From: Paraferrimonas sp. SM1919
Lineage (GTDB): Bacteria > Pseudomonadota > Gammaproteobacteria > Enterobacterales > Shewanellaceae
DNA length: 64,000 nt
Reading direction: 5' to 3'
Assembly (NCBI RefSeq): GCF_010993985.1
Contig: NZ_WINH01000011.1
Location: forward strand, 1 to 64,000
The translations under genes and the position numbers were made by a program. Positions within the stretch are counted from its first letter, which is position 1, and each line of letters starts with the position of its first letter. Positions 19,635 to 32,053 of the stretch are shown in pieces. The notes under the pieces were generated by a model. The model worked only from the letters and a program-made list of their open reading frames with translations. It was not told the origin of the DNA and did not search any database.

Positions 19635-21038
19635 TTAGGCTTCCTCAGTGTCACGAATATCAACAAAACGACCCGCAATCGCGGCAGCGGCGGCCATTGC
19701 TGGGCTTACCAAGTGGGTACGAGAACCACGACCTTGGCGACCTTCAAAGTTACGGTTAGACGTTGAAGCACAACGATCGCCCTCTTCTAACACGTCATCG
19801 TTCATTGCAAGACACATAGAACAGCCAGGTAAACGCCACTCAAACCCTGCATCGATAAAGATCTTATCTAGGCCTTCTGCTTCGGCTTGTTGCTTAACCT
19901 GACCAGAGCCCGGTACCACAAGCGCCGTTACACCGTCGGCAACTTTTTTACCTTTTGCCTGAGCAGCCGCAGCGCGCATATCTTCAATACGCGAGTTAGT
20001 ACAAGAGCCGATAAAGACCTTATTAATGGTAATGTCGGTGATCTTTTGACCAGCTTGCAGATTCATATAGGCTAGCGCTTTATTCATGCTAGTGCGCACC
20101 GACTCATCGATAACATCGCGAGGATTTGGTACTTCAGAAGTAACTGCGACCACTTGCCCTGGGTTCGTTCCCCAAGTGACTTGCGGTGCGATATCTTTTG
20201 CTTCAAGTACCACTTCACGGTCAAACGCTGCACCTTCGTCAGTTTTTAATGCTTTCCAGTCGGCAATAGCTTGGGTCCACTGCTCCCCTTTAGGGGCATA
20301 ACGGCGGCCTTCAATGTAATCAAAGGTGGTTTGATCTGGGGCGATCATGCCGGCTTTAGCGCCCATTTCAATGGCCATGTTACATACCGTCATACGACCT
20401 TCCATTGTTAAGCCAGTAATGCCTTCGCCACAGAACTCAACCACATAACCGGTACCACCAGCCGCGCCGACTTTACCGATAATAGCTAAGACAACGTCTT
20501 TAGCGGTAATACCGTCTGCTAGCTTGCCGCGAACTTCAATCTTCATGGTCTTGGCTTTTTGCTGACGCAAAGTTTGCGTCGCCAATACATGCTCAACCTC
20601 TGAGGTACCAATACCGAACGCTAAGGCACCAAAAGCACCGTGGGTTGCGGTATGGGAATCACCACATACAATGGTGGTCCCTGGCAACGTCAAGCCGAGC
20701 TCAGGCCCCATGACATGCACAATGCCTTGATTAGGATGATGAATATCAAATAAGGTAACGCCAAATTCATTACAGTTTTTTTCTAATGTTGTCACCTGAG
20801 TGTACGCCATAGGGCTCAAAGCCTCATAGCTGGCAGACTTCGTTGAGGTATTGTGGTCCATTGTGGCAAAGGTTTTGCCAACTTGCGCCATTGGCCGGCC
20901 AGCAGTGCGCAAACCAGAAAAAGCCTGAGGTGATGTCACTTCATGAACTAAGTGGCGGTCAATGTAGATTAATGGCGCCCCTGACTTCACTTCAATTTGG
21001 TGCTGTTGCCACACCTTTTCATATAATGTTTGTGCCAT
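19635..21038 (-). CDS. leuC: 3-isopropylmalate dehydratase large subunit
   Basis: LeuC, 467 residues, is an aconitase-family enzyme with a [4Fe-4S] cluster. The three cluster cysteines are in [11 protein letters not shown] (about 347) and [10 protein letters not shown] (about 408 and 411). [17 protein letters not shown] lies near residue 130. It isomerises 2- to 3-isopropylmalate with LeuD. The gene starts 2 bp after leuB and ends 2 bp before leuD. Confidence 0.96.
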   Translation of the reverse strand: MAQTLYEKVWQQHQIEVKSGAPLIYIDRHLVHEVTSPQAFSGLRTAGRPMAQVGKTFATMDHNTSTKSASYEALSPMAYTQVTTLEKNCNEFGVTLFDIHHPNQGIVHVMGPELGLTLPGTTIVCGDSHTATHGAFGALAFGIGTSEVEHVLATQTLRQQKAKTMKIEVRGKLADGITAKDVVLAIIGKVGAAGGTGYVVEFCGEGITGLTMEGRMTVCNMAIEMGAKAGMIAPDQTTFDYIEGRRYAPKGEQWTQAIADWKALKTDEGAAFDREVVLEAKDIAPQVTWGTNPGQVVAVTSEVPNPRDVIDESVRTSMNKALAYMNLQAGQKITDITINKVFIGSCTNSRIEDMRAAAAQAKGKKVADGVTALVVPGSGQVKQQAEAEGLDKIFIDAGFEWRLPGCSMCLAMNDDVLEEGDRCASTSNRNFEGRQGRGSRTHLVSPAMAAAAAIAGRFVDIRDTEEA

Positions 21039-21040
21039 GG

Positions 21041-23697
<2,657 letters not shown>

Positions 23698-23730
23698 AAG
23701 GTTCTCCTTGCTTGCCTTGCTTAATTTATA

Positions 23731-23760
23731 AAAAAACCCGCGATATTAAGTTCGCGGGTT
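23731..23760 (-). terminator. leuABCD attenuator terminator
   Basis: On the minus strand AACCCGCGA and TCGCGGGTT (window 23752-23760 and 23735-23743) pair and are followed by a U run, 35 bp before leuA. A competing strand, GTCGCGGG at 23789-23796, lies just after the leader peptide stop and can pair with the first arm of the terminator. That is the layout of a ribosome-controlled attenuator. Confidence 0.87.
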
Positions 23761-23798
23761 TTTATATGATTTTATGCACCATTTGCTCTCCCGCGACA

Positions 23799-23849
23799 TT
23801 ATGTCAGGATAAGGAGGCGTAGTGATAGTGCAACATTATTCATATTCAT
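23799..23849 (-). CDS. leuL: leuABCD operon leader peptide
   Basis: A 16-codon frame starts with ATG at 23847-23849 (a second ATG two codons later is possible) and stops with TAA at 23799-23801. Residues 8-15 are LSLRLLIL: five leucines in the last nine residues, as expected for a leucine attenuator. It precedes the antiterminator strand and the terminator hairpin before leuA. Confidence 0.85.
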   Translation of the reverse strand: MNMNNVALSLRLLILT

Positions 23850-24035
23850 TAACTGGTTAAACGCTCTAAGTTTGTGCCCTTATATTGGTTGCAACAACCC
23901 ATTGCTGTCAAGGTTCACAACCAAAGAAATGTTGAGTTTTTTTAATATTAACCCTATATCTATTTGGATTGTGACTATATTTAATCAATAAACCTTTATA
24001 ACCTTAATAAATACATATATTTGCAAGGATAGGCG

Positions 24036-25775
24036 ATGGCGCGTTTGCACAAAAGAGCAGTAAACATCAGATTGCTACTGTTTTGTATGTTACTGGGGTT
24101 TACATTGCCAGCAGCGGCTTCTCAACTTGATGAAATTGCACAACAACTTAAGCACCACCCCAAACAAGCTCAACAACGACTTAGCCAAATCATCAGTCGT
24201 CCTAACAAAGACATTGACCATAACTATTGGCGCAGCCAAATTTTGTATTGTGAGGCTTTACTTGAGAATTTCTTACCACAACCTGCATTAAATCATGCCA
24301 AAGCGGTTATCGCCCAAATCGATGACTCGACCCCAGCGGTAGTAGAGGGCTTTTTAACCGCCTGCCAAGGTACTGCTTATTCTTTTTTAAATAATTACCA
24401 ACAAGCCTATCTAAACTTAGATAAAGCCGTCGATATTGCAATGAAGCTGCAAAATGTAGAATTAAGTGTTTATGCGCTTGTATCCCGAGGGTTGTTCGAA
24501 TCCTCTTTAGAACATCACCTAGGCGCTACCCAAGATTTATTTATTGCCTTAGACATCTATAATCAATCCCCTCCTCAGAACAACTGGTATCTTATCCCTA
24601 AACGCTATATTTACATGTTTTTAAGCGACATCTATAGTCAGTTAGGTGATGTGGTTAAATTTAAAGAGTTCGCCCCACAGGCACTTTACCCCTTACCACA
24701 AGACTCAAGATTAAAAGCGTTACTGTTAGCCAATTTTAGTTACATGTATATCCAGTTAGGCTTAAGCGATTCCACTCAAAACCTATTAACACAATTAGAA
24801 TCCGAGCCTGATTTACTCCATGGCAATGAGTTACCTCCTGAGACTCTAATTAATCTAAGTGCTACTTATTTGCAATTGGCTCAACCTCATAAGGCAAAGG
24901 CGTTATTAACAAGATTAATGGCGCGCCAAGATTTGGCCGACACACAAATACCGCTTTATCTTTTGTTTGCCGAGGCTGATATTCAATTAACGGAATATGA
25001 ATCAGCGTTAAATCGTTTAACGACTATCGAGCAATTGTCATCAGAAGAGGCGCATCTTAGCCAAGTACAACTGCTTAAAAGTCAATTATTGATAAAACAA
25101 CAGGACTTTAAATCTGCTATGGCGGCAATGGAGCTGCACCACCAATATCATAAACAACAACTTACCAACACAAGGGGCAAACTTGGCGAACAATTTCAAA
25201 CACGGTTTGCTGTGATGCAATCGATACATCAACAAAACCTTACCGCCTTAACTGGTCAACAATCACAAATCGAACGACACTATGCACTGGTGACATTAGC
25301 TTTGCTGTTGGTGTGTGTGACGCTGTTGCTGTTATTAATTTGGTCCCTTTTTAAGCGTAAGCAGGGAATTATTTCTAACTTTGACTTAGTCAGTGGTGCA
25401 GAGAGTGCAATTGAAATTGCCAAAGCACAGCAGTCACCATTGTGCTTAATATTTATTAAAGCAAATCACATCGAGAGAAAGCTAGAAGCACAATTAAACC
25501 ACTTATTTGCTTTTAACGCCCCCTCTAATGCTATTCACCATAGGTTAGATAAACACCATGCTTTTATTATTTTGCCAGATATCACTTTGCAACAATGTGA
25601 CGAATTGATAACCCTTTTTCAAGCCAAGCTAGGTGAGCACTTCAGCGATGACTTGATTGAGTTTGGGGCGGCAAGATTAGCCTCCATAGATAGTCTGATT
25701 GAATTGGTTAAAAAAGCCAATAAAGATAGACTGAGTCGTAAAATTAATCGCCAGATAAAAAATGAACTTCTTTAA
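24036..25775 (+). CDS. exported TPR-repeat membrane protein with degenerate GGDEF-like domain
   Basis: The 579-residue product has an N-terminal signal peptide (to about residue 28, AAA-S). A helical TPR-like solenoid of about 380 residues would lie in the periplasm. One membrane helix follows (about 412-434, rich in Leu/Val). The final 140 residues have the spacing of a GGDEF domain, for example LCLIFIKANHIER and HHRLDKHHAFIILPDI. However, the GGDEF active-site signature is absent (RLDKHH where RLGGDEF would be), so cyclase activity is not expected. A sensory role is an inference. Its 3' end overlaps that of the convergent recQ by four bases. Confidence 0.75.
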   Translation: MARLHKRAVNIRLLLFCMLLGFTLPAAASQLDEIAQQLKHHPKQAQQRLSQIISRPNKDIDHNYWRSQILYCEALLENFLPQPALNHAKAVIAQIDDSTPAVVEGFLTACQGTAYSFLNNYQQAYLNLDKAVDIAMKLQNVELSVYALVSRGLFESSLEHHLGATQDLFIALDIYNQSPPQNNWYLIPKRYIYMFLSDIYSQLGDVVKFKEFAPQALYPLPQDSRLKALLLANFSYMYIQLGLSDSTQNLLTQLESEPDLLHGNELPPETLINLSATYLQLAQPHKAKALLTRLMARQDLADTQIPLYLLFAEADIQLTEYESALNRLTTIEQLSSEEAHLSQVQLLKSQLLIKQQDFKSAMAAMELHHQYHKQQLTNTRGKLGEQFQTRFAVMQSIHQQNLTALTGQQSQIERHYALVTLALLLVCVTLLLLLIWSLFKRKQGIISNFDLVSGAESAIEIAKAQQSPLCLIFIKANHIERKLEAQLNHLFAFNAPSNAIHHRLDKHHAFIILPDITLQQCDELITLFQAKLGEHFSDDLIEFGAARLASIDSLIELVKKANKDRLSRKINRQIKNELL

Positions 25776-27559
25776 TTCTTACTTAGATAGGTTTCAATTT
25801 CTTGCAAAAAATGATGCCCATATCGTTGCAACTTAGTCTGGCCAACTCCGTTTACGGTTAACATTTGATCTGGTGTCGTCGGGATTATCGCTGCCATTTC
25901 CATTAATGTGGCATCATTAAATATTAAATAGGGTGCCAAGTTCTTTTCGGCCGCCAGCTCACGACGCAAATGTTTCAACGTACTGTAAAGCTTCTTATCG
26001 TAATTAAGATTACCTACACTCGATTTAAATGCTTTTTTAGTAAACTGTAATCTTGGTTTAGCCAACTCTAATGGCATATCCCCTTTTAGCACCGCACGGG
26101 CCGCCACATTCAGTGTCAGTACTGACGAACGGGTAATATTTTGCGTCACCAAGCCATGATGAATTAATTGTCTAATAATACTTAGCCAAAATTCATTCGA
26201 CTTATCTTTACCTAAGCCCCAAGTAGAAAGCTTTTCATGGCCACGTTCAATAATGCGTTGGTTTTTAGAACCCATGAGCACTTCAATCACATAACCAATA
26301 CCGAAGCTTTGCTGCAGACGATAAATGCAAGACAAAGCCTTTTGTGCGACTTCGGTGCCATCAAATTTTTGTGGAGGGTCTAAACACACATCACAGTTAC
26401 CACAGGGCTTATGGCTTGGCTCATCAAAATAATTCAATAACACCTGGCGACGGCAAGTTTGCGCCTCTGCAAAGGCCTGCATGGAATTAAGCTTATGCAG
26501 CTCAACCCTTGCTTGTGCGCTGTCATTTTCAGAAATAAACTGGCGCACCCTAGCAATATCACTCGGGTCATACAGCATTAACGCTTCAGAAGCACTACCA
26601 TCACGTCCAGCCCTGCCGGTTTCTTGATAATAAGACTCGATACTTTTGGGAATATCATAATGCACCACAAAGCGCACGTTGGGTTTATCAATACCCATCC
26701 CAAAAGCAACCGTTGCGACCACAATTTCGACTCGGTCTTTGATGAAACTCTCATGGGCCCAAGCACGCTGCTGCGAATCCAGCCCAGCGTGATAGCCTGC
26801 AACCTTATAGCCCGCTCTGAGTAAGCGCTCTGTTAAATCATCCACTTTGCGACGAGAGCCACAATAAATAATCCCGCTGTTACCCTTCTGGCTAATTAAA
26901 AAGCTTTTTAATTGTTCAAAGGCATTAAGTTTCTCTACCACTTCATAACGAATATTGGGTCGGTCAAAGCTTGATAGGTGCACATTAGGATTAGTTAACC
27001 CTAAACACCTTAAAATATCATCACGGGTGGCCTGATCAGCGGTGGCGGTAAGTGCCATGATTGGCGTTCTTGGAAAATTAACCTTAATTCGGCCCAAAGC
27101 TTGATAGTCTGGTCTAAATTCATGTCCCCACTGGGAAATACAATGGGCTTCATCAATGGCAAACAAAGCCACATTACAGTAGCTAAGCCTTTGCATTAGA
27201 TGCCCTCGCCCTAACCGCTCAGGAGAAACATACAACAACTTTAGTTGACCGTTATTTACCTGTTCCATAATGGCCGCTTGTTCATCGTTTGCTACGCTTG
27301 AATTTAAATAAGCCGCATTCACCCCGAGTTGTACCAAGGAATCGACCTGGTCTTTCATCAGACTCAATAGAGGTGACACCACAACGGTTAAGCCCTGTGT
27401 AGCCAGCGCAGGAACTTGATAGCACAAACTTTTACCGCCACCCGTTGGCATAATCACTAACGAATCATAACCAGCTATGGCAGTTTCAATGACCTGCTGC
27501 TGTCCTGGTCTAAAATCTCGATAGCCAAAGATTTGCTGTAATACTTGTTGTGGTGACAA
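25772..27559 (-). CDS. recQ: ATP-dependent DNA helicase RecQ
   Basis: The 595-residue RecQ is a 3'-5' helicase of recombination and repair. Walker A is TGGGKS at 39-44 and the DEAH box is DEAHCISQWGHEF from 136. The zinc site cysteines are in CRRQVLLNYF and CGNCDVC (about 375-400). The RQC domain and a C-terminal HRDC domain (about 515-590) with VNGVGQTKLQRYG are present. The start is a TTG preceded by an AGGA about 9 bp away; an upstream ATG is out of frame. Compared with E. coli the N-terminus is about ten residues shorter. Confidence 0.94.
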   Translation of the reverse strand: MSPQQVLQQIFGYRDFRPGQQQVIETAIAGYDSLVIMPTGGGKSLCYQVPALATQGLTVVVSPLLSLMKDQVDSLVQLGVNAAYLNSSVANDEQAAIMEQVNNGQLKLLYVSPERLGRGHLMQRLSYCNVALFAIDEAHCISQWGHEFRPDYQALGRIKVNFPRTPIMALTATADQATRDDILRCLGLTNPNVHLSSFDRPNIRYEVVEKLNAFEQLKSFLISQKGNSGIIYCGSRRKVDDLTERLLRAGYKVAGYHAGLDSQQRAWAHESFIKDRVEIVVATVAFGMGIDKPNVRFVVHYDIPKSIESYYQETGRAGRDGSASEALMLYDPSDIARVRQFISENDSAQARVELHKLNSMQAFAEAQTCRRQVLLNYFDEPSHKPCGNCDVCLDPPQKFDGTEVAQKALSCIYRLQQSFGIGYVIEVLMGSKNQRIIERGHEKLSTWGLGKDKSNEFWLSIIRQLIHHGLVTQNITRSSVLTLNVAARAVLKGDMPLELAKPRLQFTKKAFKSSVGNLNYDKKLYSTLKHLRRELAAEKNLAPYLIFNDATLMEMAAIIPTTPDQMLTVNGVGQTKLQRYGHHFLQEIETYLSKN

Positions 27560-27682
27560 AAGAAAATCATCCTAAATTGATAAGGCCCATCATTTTAATC
27601 GAAAACGAGGGAATTTGTCTTGGGTTATCCTGTCAGGTATCGGTTAAAATAACTCGAAACCATTTCAAGCATAAGAGAACTG

Positions 27683-28567
27683 ATGGAGCAAAATACATTC
27701 AAACAGGGGATGATCTTCGCCCTTGCGGCTTACTTTATGTGGGGGTTAGCGCCACTCTATTTTAAAGCCCTTGATGGTGTTAATAGTGATGAAATTTTAA
27801 TGCACCGCATTATTTGGTCATTTGTCGTCGTCAGCATCATTATTGCTGCTTCAGGCAAGCTGGACAAAGTAAAAGCGATTATCAGCCAGCCTAAAAGTAT
27901 CATCATTTTATTATCTACTTCAGTGATCATAGCCGCTAATTGGCTTATTTTCATTTGGGCAATTGCTCAGGAAAAATTACTCGAAGCGAGCCTAGGCTAT
28001 TACATCAATCCTATTTTAAATGTTTTACTGGGGGTCGTATTTTTAGGAGAACGGTTATCTCGGCTGCAATTAGTTGCTGTTATGATTGCTGTACTCGCAG
28101 TGAGTATTCCGTTATTGATGTATGGCGCAATCCCTTGGGTTTCGATAGCCCTAGCCAGCACTTTTGGCGCTTATGGCTTACTTCGAAAAAAAGTCAACGT
28201 AGATTCAAGCAGCGGTTTGTTTATTGAGACCTGTTTATTGCTGCCCTTTGCCATTGTTTATTGGATTACGCTTGATGGTTCAAGTAGCAGCAATCTAATG
28301 AAAAACCACTGGGATCTAAATCTATTACTATTAAGTGCTGGCATTGTGACGACATTACCGCTATTGGCTTTTGCCGCCGCCGCTGTTCGCATCCCACTTT
28401 TCATTTTAGGCTTTTTCCAATATGTTGGGCCCAGCTTAATGCTGTTACTGGCGGTATTTGTATTTGGTGAACCCTTCAAAGAAGAACAAGGAATAACCTT
28501 TGCTCTGTTGTGGTTAGCCCTAGGGGTATTTTCATTTGATATTTATAAAAAAAGAATACGCTCGTAA
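27683..28567 (+). CDS. rarD: EamA-family permease RarD
   Basis: This 294-residue protein has about ten hydrophobic helices and the RarD N-terminus with AYFMWGLAPLYFKALDGV (15-32), followed by HRIIWSFVVV. RarD belongs to the drug/metabolite transporter superfamily. Named for a chloramphenicol-sensitivity association, its substrate is unproven. It is monocistronic and followed by a hairpin. Confidence 0.88.
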   Translation: MEQNTFKQGMIFALAAYFMWGLAPLYFKALDGVNSDEILMHRIIWSFVVVSIIIAASGKLDKVKAIISQPKSIIILLSTSVIIAANWLIFIWAIAQEKLLEASLGYYINPILNVLLGVVFLGERLSRLQLVAVMIAVLAVSIPLLMYGAIPWVSIALASTFGAYGLLRKKVNVDSSSGLFIETCLLLPFAIVYWITLDGSSSSNLMKNHWDLNLLLLSAGIVTTLPLLAFAAAAVRIPLFILGFFQYVGPSLMLLLAVFVFGEPFKEEQGITFALLWLALGVFSFDIYKKRIRS

Positions 28568-28581
28568 CTCCCCCATTAATT

Positions 28582-28613
28582 AATAAGGTTTGCGGCTAAT
28601 CGCCGACCTTATT
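28582..28613 (+). terminator. probable rarD terminator
   Basis: AATAAGGT (28582-28589) pairs with ACCTTATT (28606-28613), with a further CGGC/GCCG stem inside. It lies just after rarD, but the downstream sequence is C-rich before any T run, so its strength is uncertain. Confidence 0.5.
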
Positions 28614-28665
28614 GTTCCCCCCTTTTACCGCCAAAATTTGGGCATCAATCCTTTCACAGAGGGCA

Positions 28666-28692
28666 AAAAAAAAGCTCCCAAAAGGGAGCTTT
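28666..28692 (-). terminator. rpmBG operon terminator
   Basis: AAAGCTCCC (28671-28679) pairs with GGGAGCTTT (28684-28692). On the minus strand the stem is followed by a long U run, 20 bp after rpmG. Confidence 0.88.
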
Positions 28693-28711
28693 CTAAAGAA
28701 TGAAAAACTAA

Positions 28712-28882
28712 TTACTTAATTTTTGCTTCTTTGTACACTACGTGCTGACGAACAACAGGATCAAACTTTTTGATCTCCATTTTTTCAGGCATAGTGCGCT
28801 TGTTTTTAGTAGTGGTGTAGAAGTGACCAGTTTTAGCAGTTGATACTAATTTGATCTTCTCACGAACTCCAGACTTAGCCAT
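28712..28882 (-). CDS. rpmG: 50S ribosomal protein L33
   Basis: This 56-codon gene encodes a basic protein beginning [20 protein letters not shown] and ending VVYKEAKIK, a standard L33 of the cysteine-free form (no zinc ribbon Cys pairs). A clear AAGGAG-like site precedes the ATG at 28880-28882. It lies 11 bp downstream of rpmB, and the pair is co-transcribed as in E. coli. Confidence 0.95.
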   Translation of the reverse strand: MAKSGVREKIKLVSTAKTGHFYTTTKNKRTMPEKMEIKKFDPVVRQHVVYKEAKIK

Positions 28883-28893
28883 CGACTATCTCC

Positions 28894-29130
28894 TTAAACC
28901 TTTTCGCCACGGTTACGGATGTCAGCAAGAACTGCATCAATACCGTTTTTATCAATAATACGCATACCTTTAGTAGATACACGTAGTTTCACAAAACGCT
29001 TCTCGGCTTCAACCCAAAAACGGTGTGTGTGAAGGTTAGGCAAAAAGCGACGCTTAGTTGCATTACGCGCGTGTGAACGGTTGTTTCCAGTCACAGGACG
29101 CTTGCCAGTTACTTGGCATACTTTAGACAT
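28894..29130 (-). CDS. rpmB: 50S ribosomal protein L28
   Basis: The 78-residue L28 starts [20 protein letters not shown]. An upstream in-frame extension exists, but the ATG at 29128-29130 has a GGAGAGACA ribosome-binding site and matches the family start. It is basic and carries [15 protein letters not shown] near residues 27-41. It is the first gene of rpmBG, behind a strong promoter. Confidence 0.96.
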   Translation of the reverse strand: MSKVCQVTGKRPVTGNNRSHARNATKRRFLPNLHTHRFWVEAEKRFVKLRVSTKGMRIIDKNGIDAVLADIRNRGEKV

Positions 29131-29172
29131 ATCTGTCTCTCCAAAAAATCTATCTAACGCTCGAGCATTAAT

Positions 29173-29245
29173 GTGCCTCGTGTGGCCGTCGCCCGAGGCA
29201 CACAAAGAGGGCGCATTTTATACAGGAATGCGCCACAAAGGTCAA
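29173..29245 (-). promoter_or_regulatory. rpmBG promoter and leader hairpin
   Basis: The minus strand has -35 TTGACC (29240-29245), a 17-bp spacer and -10 TATAAA (29217-29222), followed by a GCGCC-rich discriminator like those of stable-RNA and ribosomal-protein promoters. Downstream in the leader, GTGCCTCG (29173-29180) and CGAGGCAC (29194-29201) form an 8-bp stem without a U run. Confidence 0.75.
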
Positions 29246-29256
29246 GCATAGTTTGT

Positions 29257-29931
29257 TTAAAGCCATCCTCTTTGTGCAAAAGAGGTTACCAAATTTTGAC
29301 CAACAATCATGTGATCAAGTACGGAAACATCAATAAAATTAAGTGCTTGCACTAACTTTTCGGTAATATTTCTATCCGCTTGGCTTGGCTCAGCTACGCC
29401 AGAGGGGTGATTATGCACTAGAATCACTGCCGCTGCACCTTTTTCCAGCACTATTTTAACAACTTCTCGCGGATATACTGCTGCACTATTAATCGTTCCG
29501 TGGAATAGCTCACAAAATTCTATCACTTGATGCTGAGAATCCAACAAAAGTAACCCAAAAGTTTCCCTTTGCTTACCTCCAAGTAACTTTTTTAGGTAAT
29601 CACGAGTTTGTTCAGGGTTATTTAATGGATGTTTATCTATTACTTTTTCCGCGCTAAGGCGAACTGATAACTGTAAGACACTATAAAGTTCCGCGATTTT
29701 AACTGGACCAATACCATCGAATCTTGCTAACTGCTTTTTTGAGGCATTAAATACGGCCGATAACGAACCAAAATAATCCAATAATGCTCTACCTAAATCC
29801 ACCGCTGACAACTTGCTGTTGCCTTGCCTTAAAATGATAGCCAGTAACTCAGCATCGGATAAAACATGCGCACCTGTTTTTAAGCATTTTTCCCTTGGGC
29901 CTTCACCATTTGGCCAATCCTTGATGCTCAT
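29257..29931 (-). CDS. radC: RadC family JAMM-domain protein
   Basis: This 224-residue protein has a helix-hairpin-helix region (ARFDGIGPVKIAEL, about 69-82) and a C-terminal JAB/MPN domain with the metal ligands H173 and H175 in LVHNHPSG and D186. The family was named for a DNA-repair phenotype that proved to be caused by another gene; its true role is open. It stands upstream of rpmBG on the same strand, the enterobacterial arrangement. Confidence 0.92.
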   Translation of the reverse strand: MSIKDWPNGEGPREKCLKTGAHVLSDAELLAIILRQGNSKLSAVDLGRALLDYFGSLSAVFNASKKQLARFDGIGPVKIAELYSVLQLSVRLSAEKVIDKHPLNNPEQTRDYLKKLLGGKQRETFGLLLLDSQHQVIEFCELFHGTINSAAVYPREVVKIVLEKGAAAVILVHNHPSGVAEPSQADRNITEKLVQALNFIDVSVLDHMIVGQNLVTSFAQRGWL

Positions 29932-30034
29932 TTAACCTCCTTTCAATATTTCTATTGATGTAAATCAGCAAAGCTGTGATTTTTGTTACCGCTTTATGGT
30001 AAGGTAACGACCATTAAATTCGAGGGTGTATTAA

Positions 30035-31222
30035 ATGACATTAGCTAATAAAAACATCTTATTAGGTATCTCAGGCGGCATTGCTGCATATAAATGTGCC
30101 GAACTAACTCGTCGTCTGAAAGAATATGGCGCTAATGTACGTATCGTCATGTCTAAAGGCGCTCAGGCCTTCATTACGCCACTCACTTTGCAGGCACTCT
30201 CAGGTAATCCTGTTGCAACTGAATTACTGGACGAATCAGCAGAAGCAGGCATGGGCCATATTGAATTAGCTAAATGGGCCGATTACTTTATTGTTGCGCC
30301 CGCCTCAGCCAATATCCTAGCCCGTTTTAATGCTGGCATGGCTGATGAGCTTATCACTACTATTGCTCTAGCCACTCCAGCAACCATGATTGTTTGCCCA
30401 GCAATGAATCAGCAGATGTACGCCAATGCCACCACCCAAGTTAATTTATCAAGCTTAGCACAACGTGGCATCCACATATGGGGACCCGCTACTGGAGAGC
30501 AAGCATGCGGTGATATTGGCTCAGGAAGAATGCTTGAGCCCCATGACATTGTCACAAAAATTTTAGAGTTACAGGGCCCTAAGCCATTACGCGGTAAGTC
30601 TGTAGTTATCACTGCGGGTCCAACTCAAGAAGCCATCGATCCTGTGCGCTACATTAGTAACCATAGTTCCGGCAAGATGGGGTTTGCGCTGGCTGCGGCA
30701 GCACAGCAAGCGGGCGCCGACGTGACTCTGATTGCTGGCCCAGTGAATTTAGCGACGCCAATCGGAGTTAAGCGAATTAATGTGGTTAGCGCAGCACAAA
30801 TGCATCAACAAACTCTTAATTTAATTGCAGAAATGGACGCTTTTATAGGTTGTGCTGCAGTAGCAGATTACCGCCCTGCAGATATAGCATTGCAAAAAAT
30901 CAAGAAAGATAACCACGAAATGGTGCTGCAGTTAACCAAAAATCCGGATATTTTGGCAGATGTTGCGAGCCATAGTCTACGGCCGTTTACTGTGGGTTTT
31001 GCCGCTGAGACTCAAGATGTCGAACATTATGCTCGTGGAAAACTTGAACGTAAAAACTTAGATCTGATCGCTGCCAATGATGTTGCTAAGGCGGGTCAAG
31101 GATTTAATAGCAATGATAATGAAATCACTCTATATTGGGCTGATGGCAAACTTGAACTAAAGCACGGTAGTAAAACTGATTTAGCTAAACAAATGATCAG
31201 TTTTATTGCACAAAAAATATAA
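30035..31222 (+). CDS. coaBC: bifunctional phosphopantothenoylcysteine decarboxylase/synthetase
   Basis: CoaBC makes 4'-phosphopantetheine from 4'-phosphopantothenate in two steps of coenzyme A synthesis. The CoaC half (1-185) has the catalytic H75 in [12 protein letters not shown], the PAMNQQM motif at 122-128 and the active-site C158 in [12 protein letters not shown]. The CoaB half starts near [19 protein letters not shown] and binds CTP. The 395 residues match the fused bacterial enzyme. In E. coli the next gene is dut; here slmA follows directly, 61 bp later. Confidence 0.95.
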   Translation: MTLANKNILLGISGGIAAYKCAELTRRLKEYGANVRIVMSKGAQAFITPLTLQALSGNPVATELLDESAEAGMGHIELAKWADYFIVAPASANILARFNAGMADELITTIALATPATMIVCPAMNQQMYANATTQVNLSSLAQRGIHIWGPATGEQACGDIGSGRMLEPHDIVTKILELQGPKPLRGKSVVITAGPTQEAIDPVRYISNHSSGKMGFALAAAAQQAGADVTLIAGPVNLATPIGVKRINVVSAAQMHQQTLNLIAEMDAFIGCAAVADYRPADIALQKIKKDNHEMVLQLTKNPDILADVASHSLRPFTVGFAAETQDVEHYARGKLERKNLDLIAANDVAKAGQGFNSNDNEITLYWADGKLELKHGSKTDLAKQMISFIAQKI

Positions 31223-31283
31223 ATATTAAGCACAAATGGGTTGAGGCCCAAGATACCACTCTAAGCTGGGAAGAAGTCGAGCT

Positions 31284-31871
31284 ATGGCTAACAATAATAA
31301 AATTAATCGTCGCGAACATATCCTACAGGCATTAGCTCATATGCTTGAAGTTAACCCTGGTCAGAAAATAACCACGGCAAAGTTAGCATCGGAAGTAGGT
31401 GTTTCCGAGGCCGCGCTATACCGACACTTCCCAAGCAAAGCGCGTATGTTTGAAGGACTTATTGATTTTATTGAAGAATCGATTCTTTCTCGCTTAAACC
31501 TAATTATGCAGGAAGAAAAAGAAACCCTGCCGCGTATTCATGCGGTTTTACAACTGGTGTTGATCTTTGCGGAACGAAACCCTGGCATTTCCCGAATTTT
31601 AAGTGGCGATGCATTACTAGGTGAAAACGAACGTTTGCGTACTCAAATTAATCATCTGTTCGCCAAAATTGAAACCACACTAAAACAGATTCTGCGGGAA
31701 CGCAGCCTGCGTGAAGATAAAAGTTTCAGTGTTGATGAAGGCATTATTGCCAACTTACTGGTCGCTTTTGCTGAAGGTAAAATCAGTCAATTTGTACGCA
31801 GCGAATTTAAAGTCAAACCCAGTCAGAACCTTGCACAACAATGGCAATTAATTCAAAGCCAATTATTATAA
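31284..31871 (+). CDS. slmA: nucleoid occlusion factor SlmA
   Basis: SlmA binds chromosomal SBS sites and blocks FtsZ assembly over the nucleoid. The 195-residue TetR-type protein has its DNA-binding helix-turn-helix at about residues 28-53 ([20 protein letters not shown]). The E. coli protein is 198 residues. It is divergent in context from normal TetR regulators because it does not act with a neighbouring target. It follows coaBC and ends before a strong terminator. Confidence 0.94.
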   Translation: MANNNKINRREHILQALAHMLEVNPGQKITTAKLASEVGVSEAALYRHFPSKARMFEGLIDFIEESILSRLNLIMQEEKETLPRIHAVLQLVLIFAERNPGISRILSGDALLGENERLRTQINHLFAKIETTLKQILRERSLREDKSFSVDEGIIANLLVAFAEGKISQFVRSEFKVKPSQNLAQQWQLIQSQLL

Positions 31872-31912
31872 AAAATCACACTCGTTAAAGCACAGGCTTA
31901 TGATCAGATAGT

Positions 31913-31945
31913 AAAAAGGGTTGCTGACAACAAGCAACCCTTTTT
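31913..31945. terminator. bidirectional terminator between slmA and pyrE
   Basis: A perfect 12-bp stem (AAAAAGGGTTGC 31913-31924 with GCAACCCTTTTT 31934-31945) carries A and T runs on its flanks, and suits both convergent genes. The following 100 bp up to pyrE hold a GTCATTGCGAAG sequence reminiscent of dispersed extragenic repeats, but no second copy is in this window. Confidence 0.88.
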
Positions 31946-32053
31946 AGTGGGAATATTAATTACTGAAAACAGATCAAAAAATTGCTCATCCGTCTTCAGT
32001 ATTGTCTTGCAACCGCCAAGCGACATTGTCATTGCGAAGCGGTCTCTAATCTC

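Noticed and set aside
31223..31283. A remnant of dut in the coaBC-slmA gap
   Set aside because: A short open frame exists there, but its translation has no dUTPase motif, and 61 bp is too short to judge.
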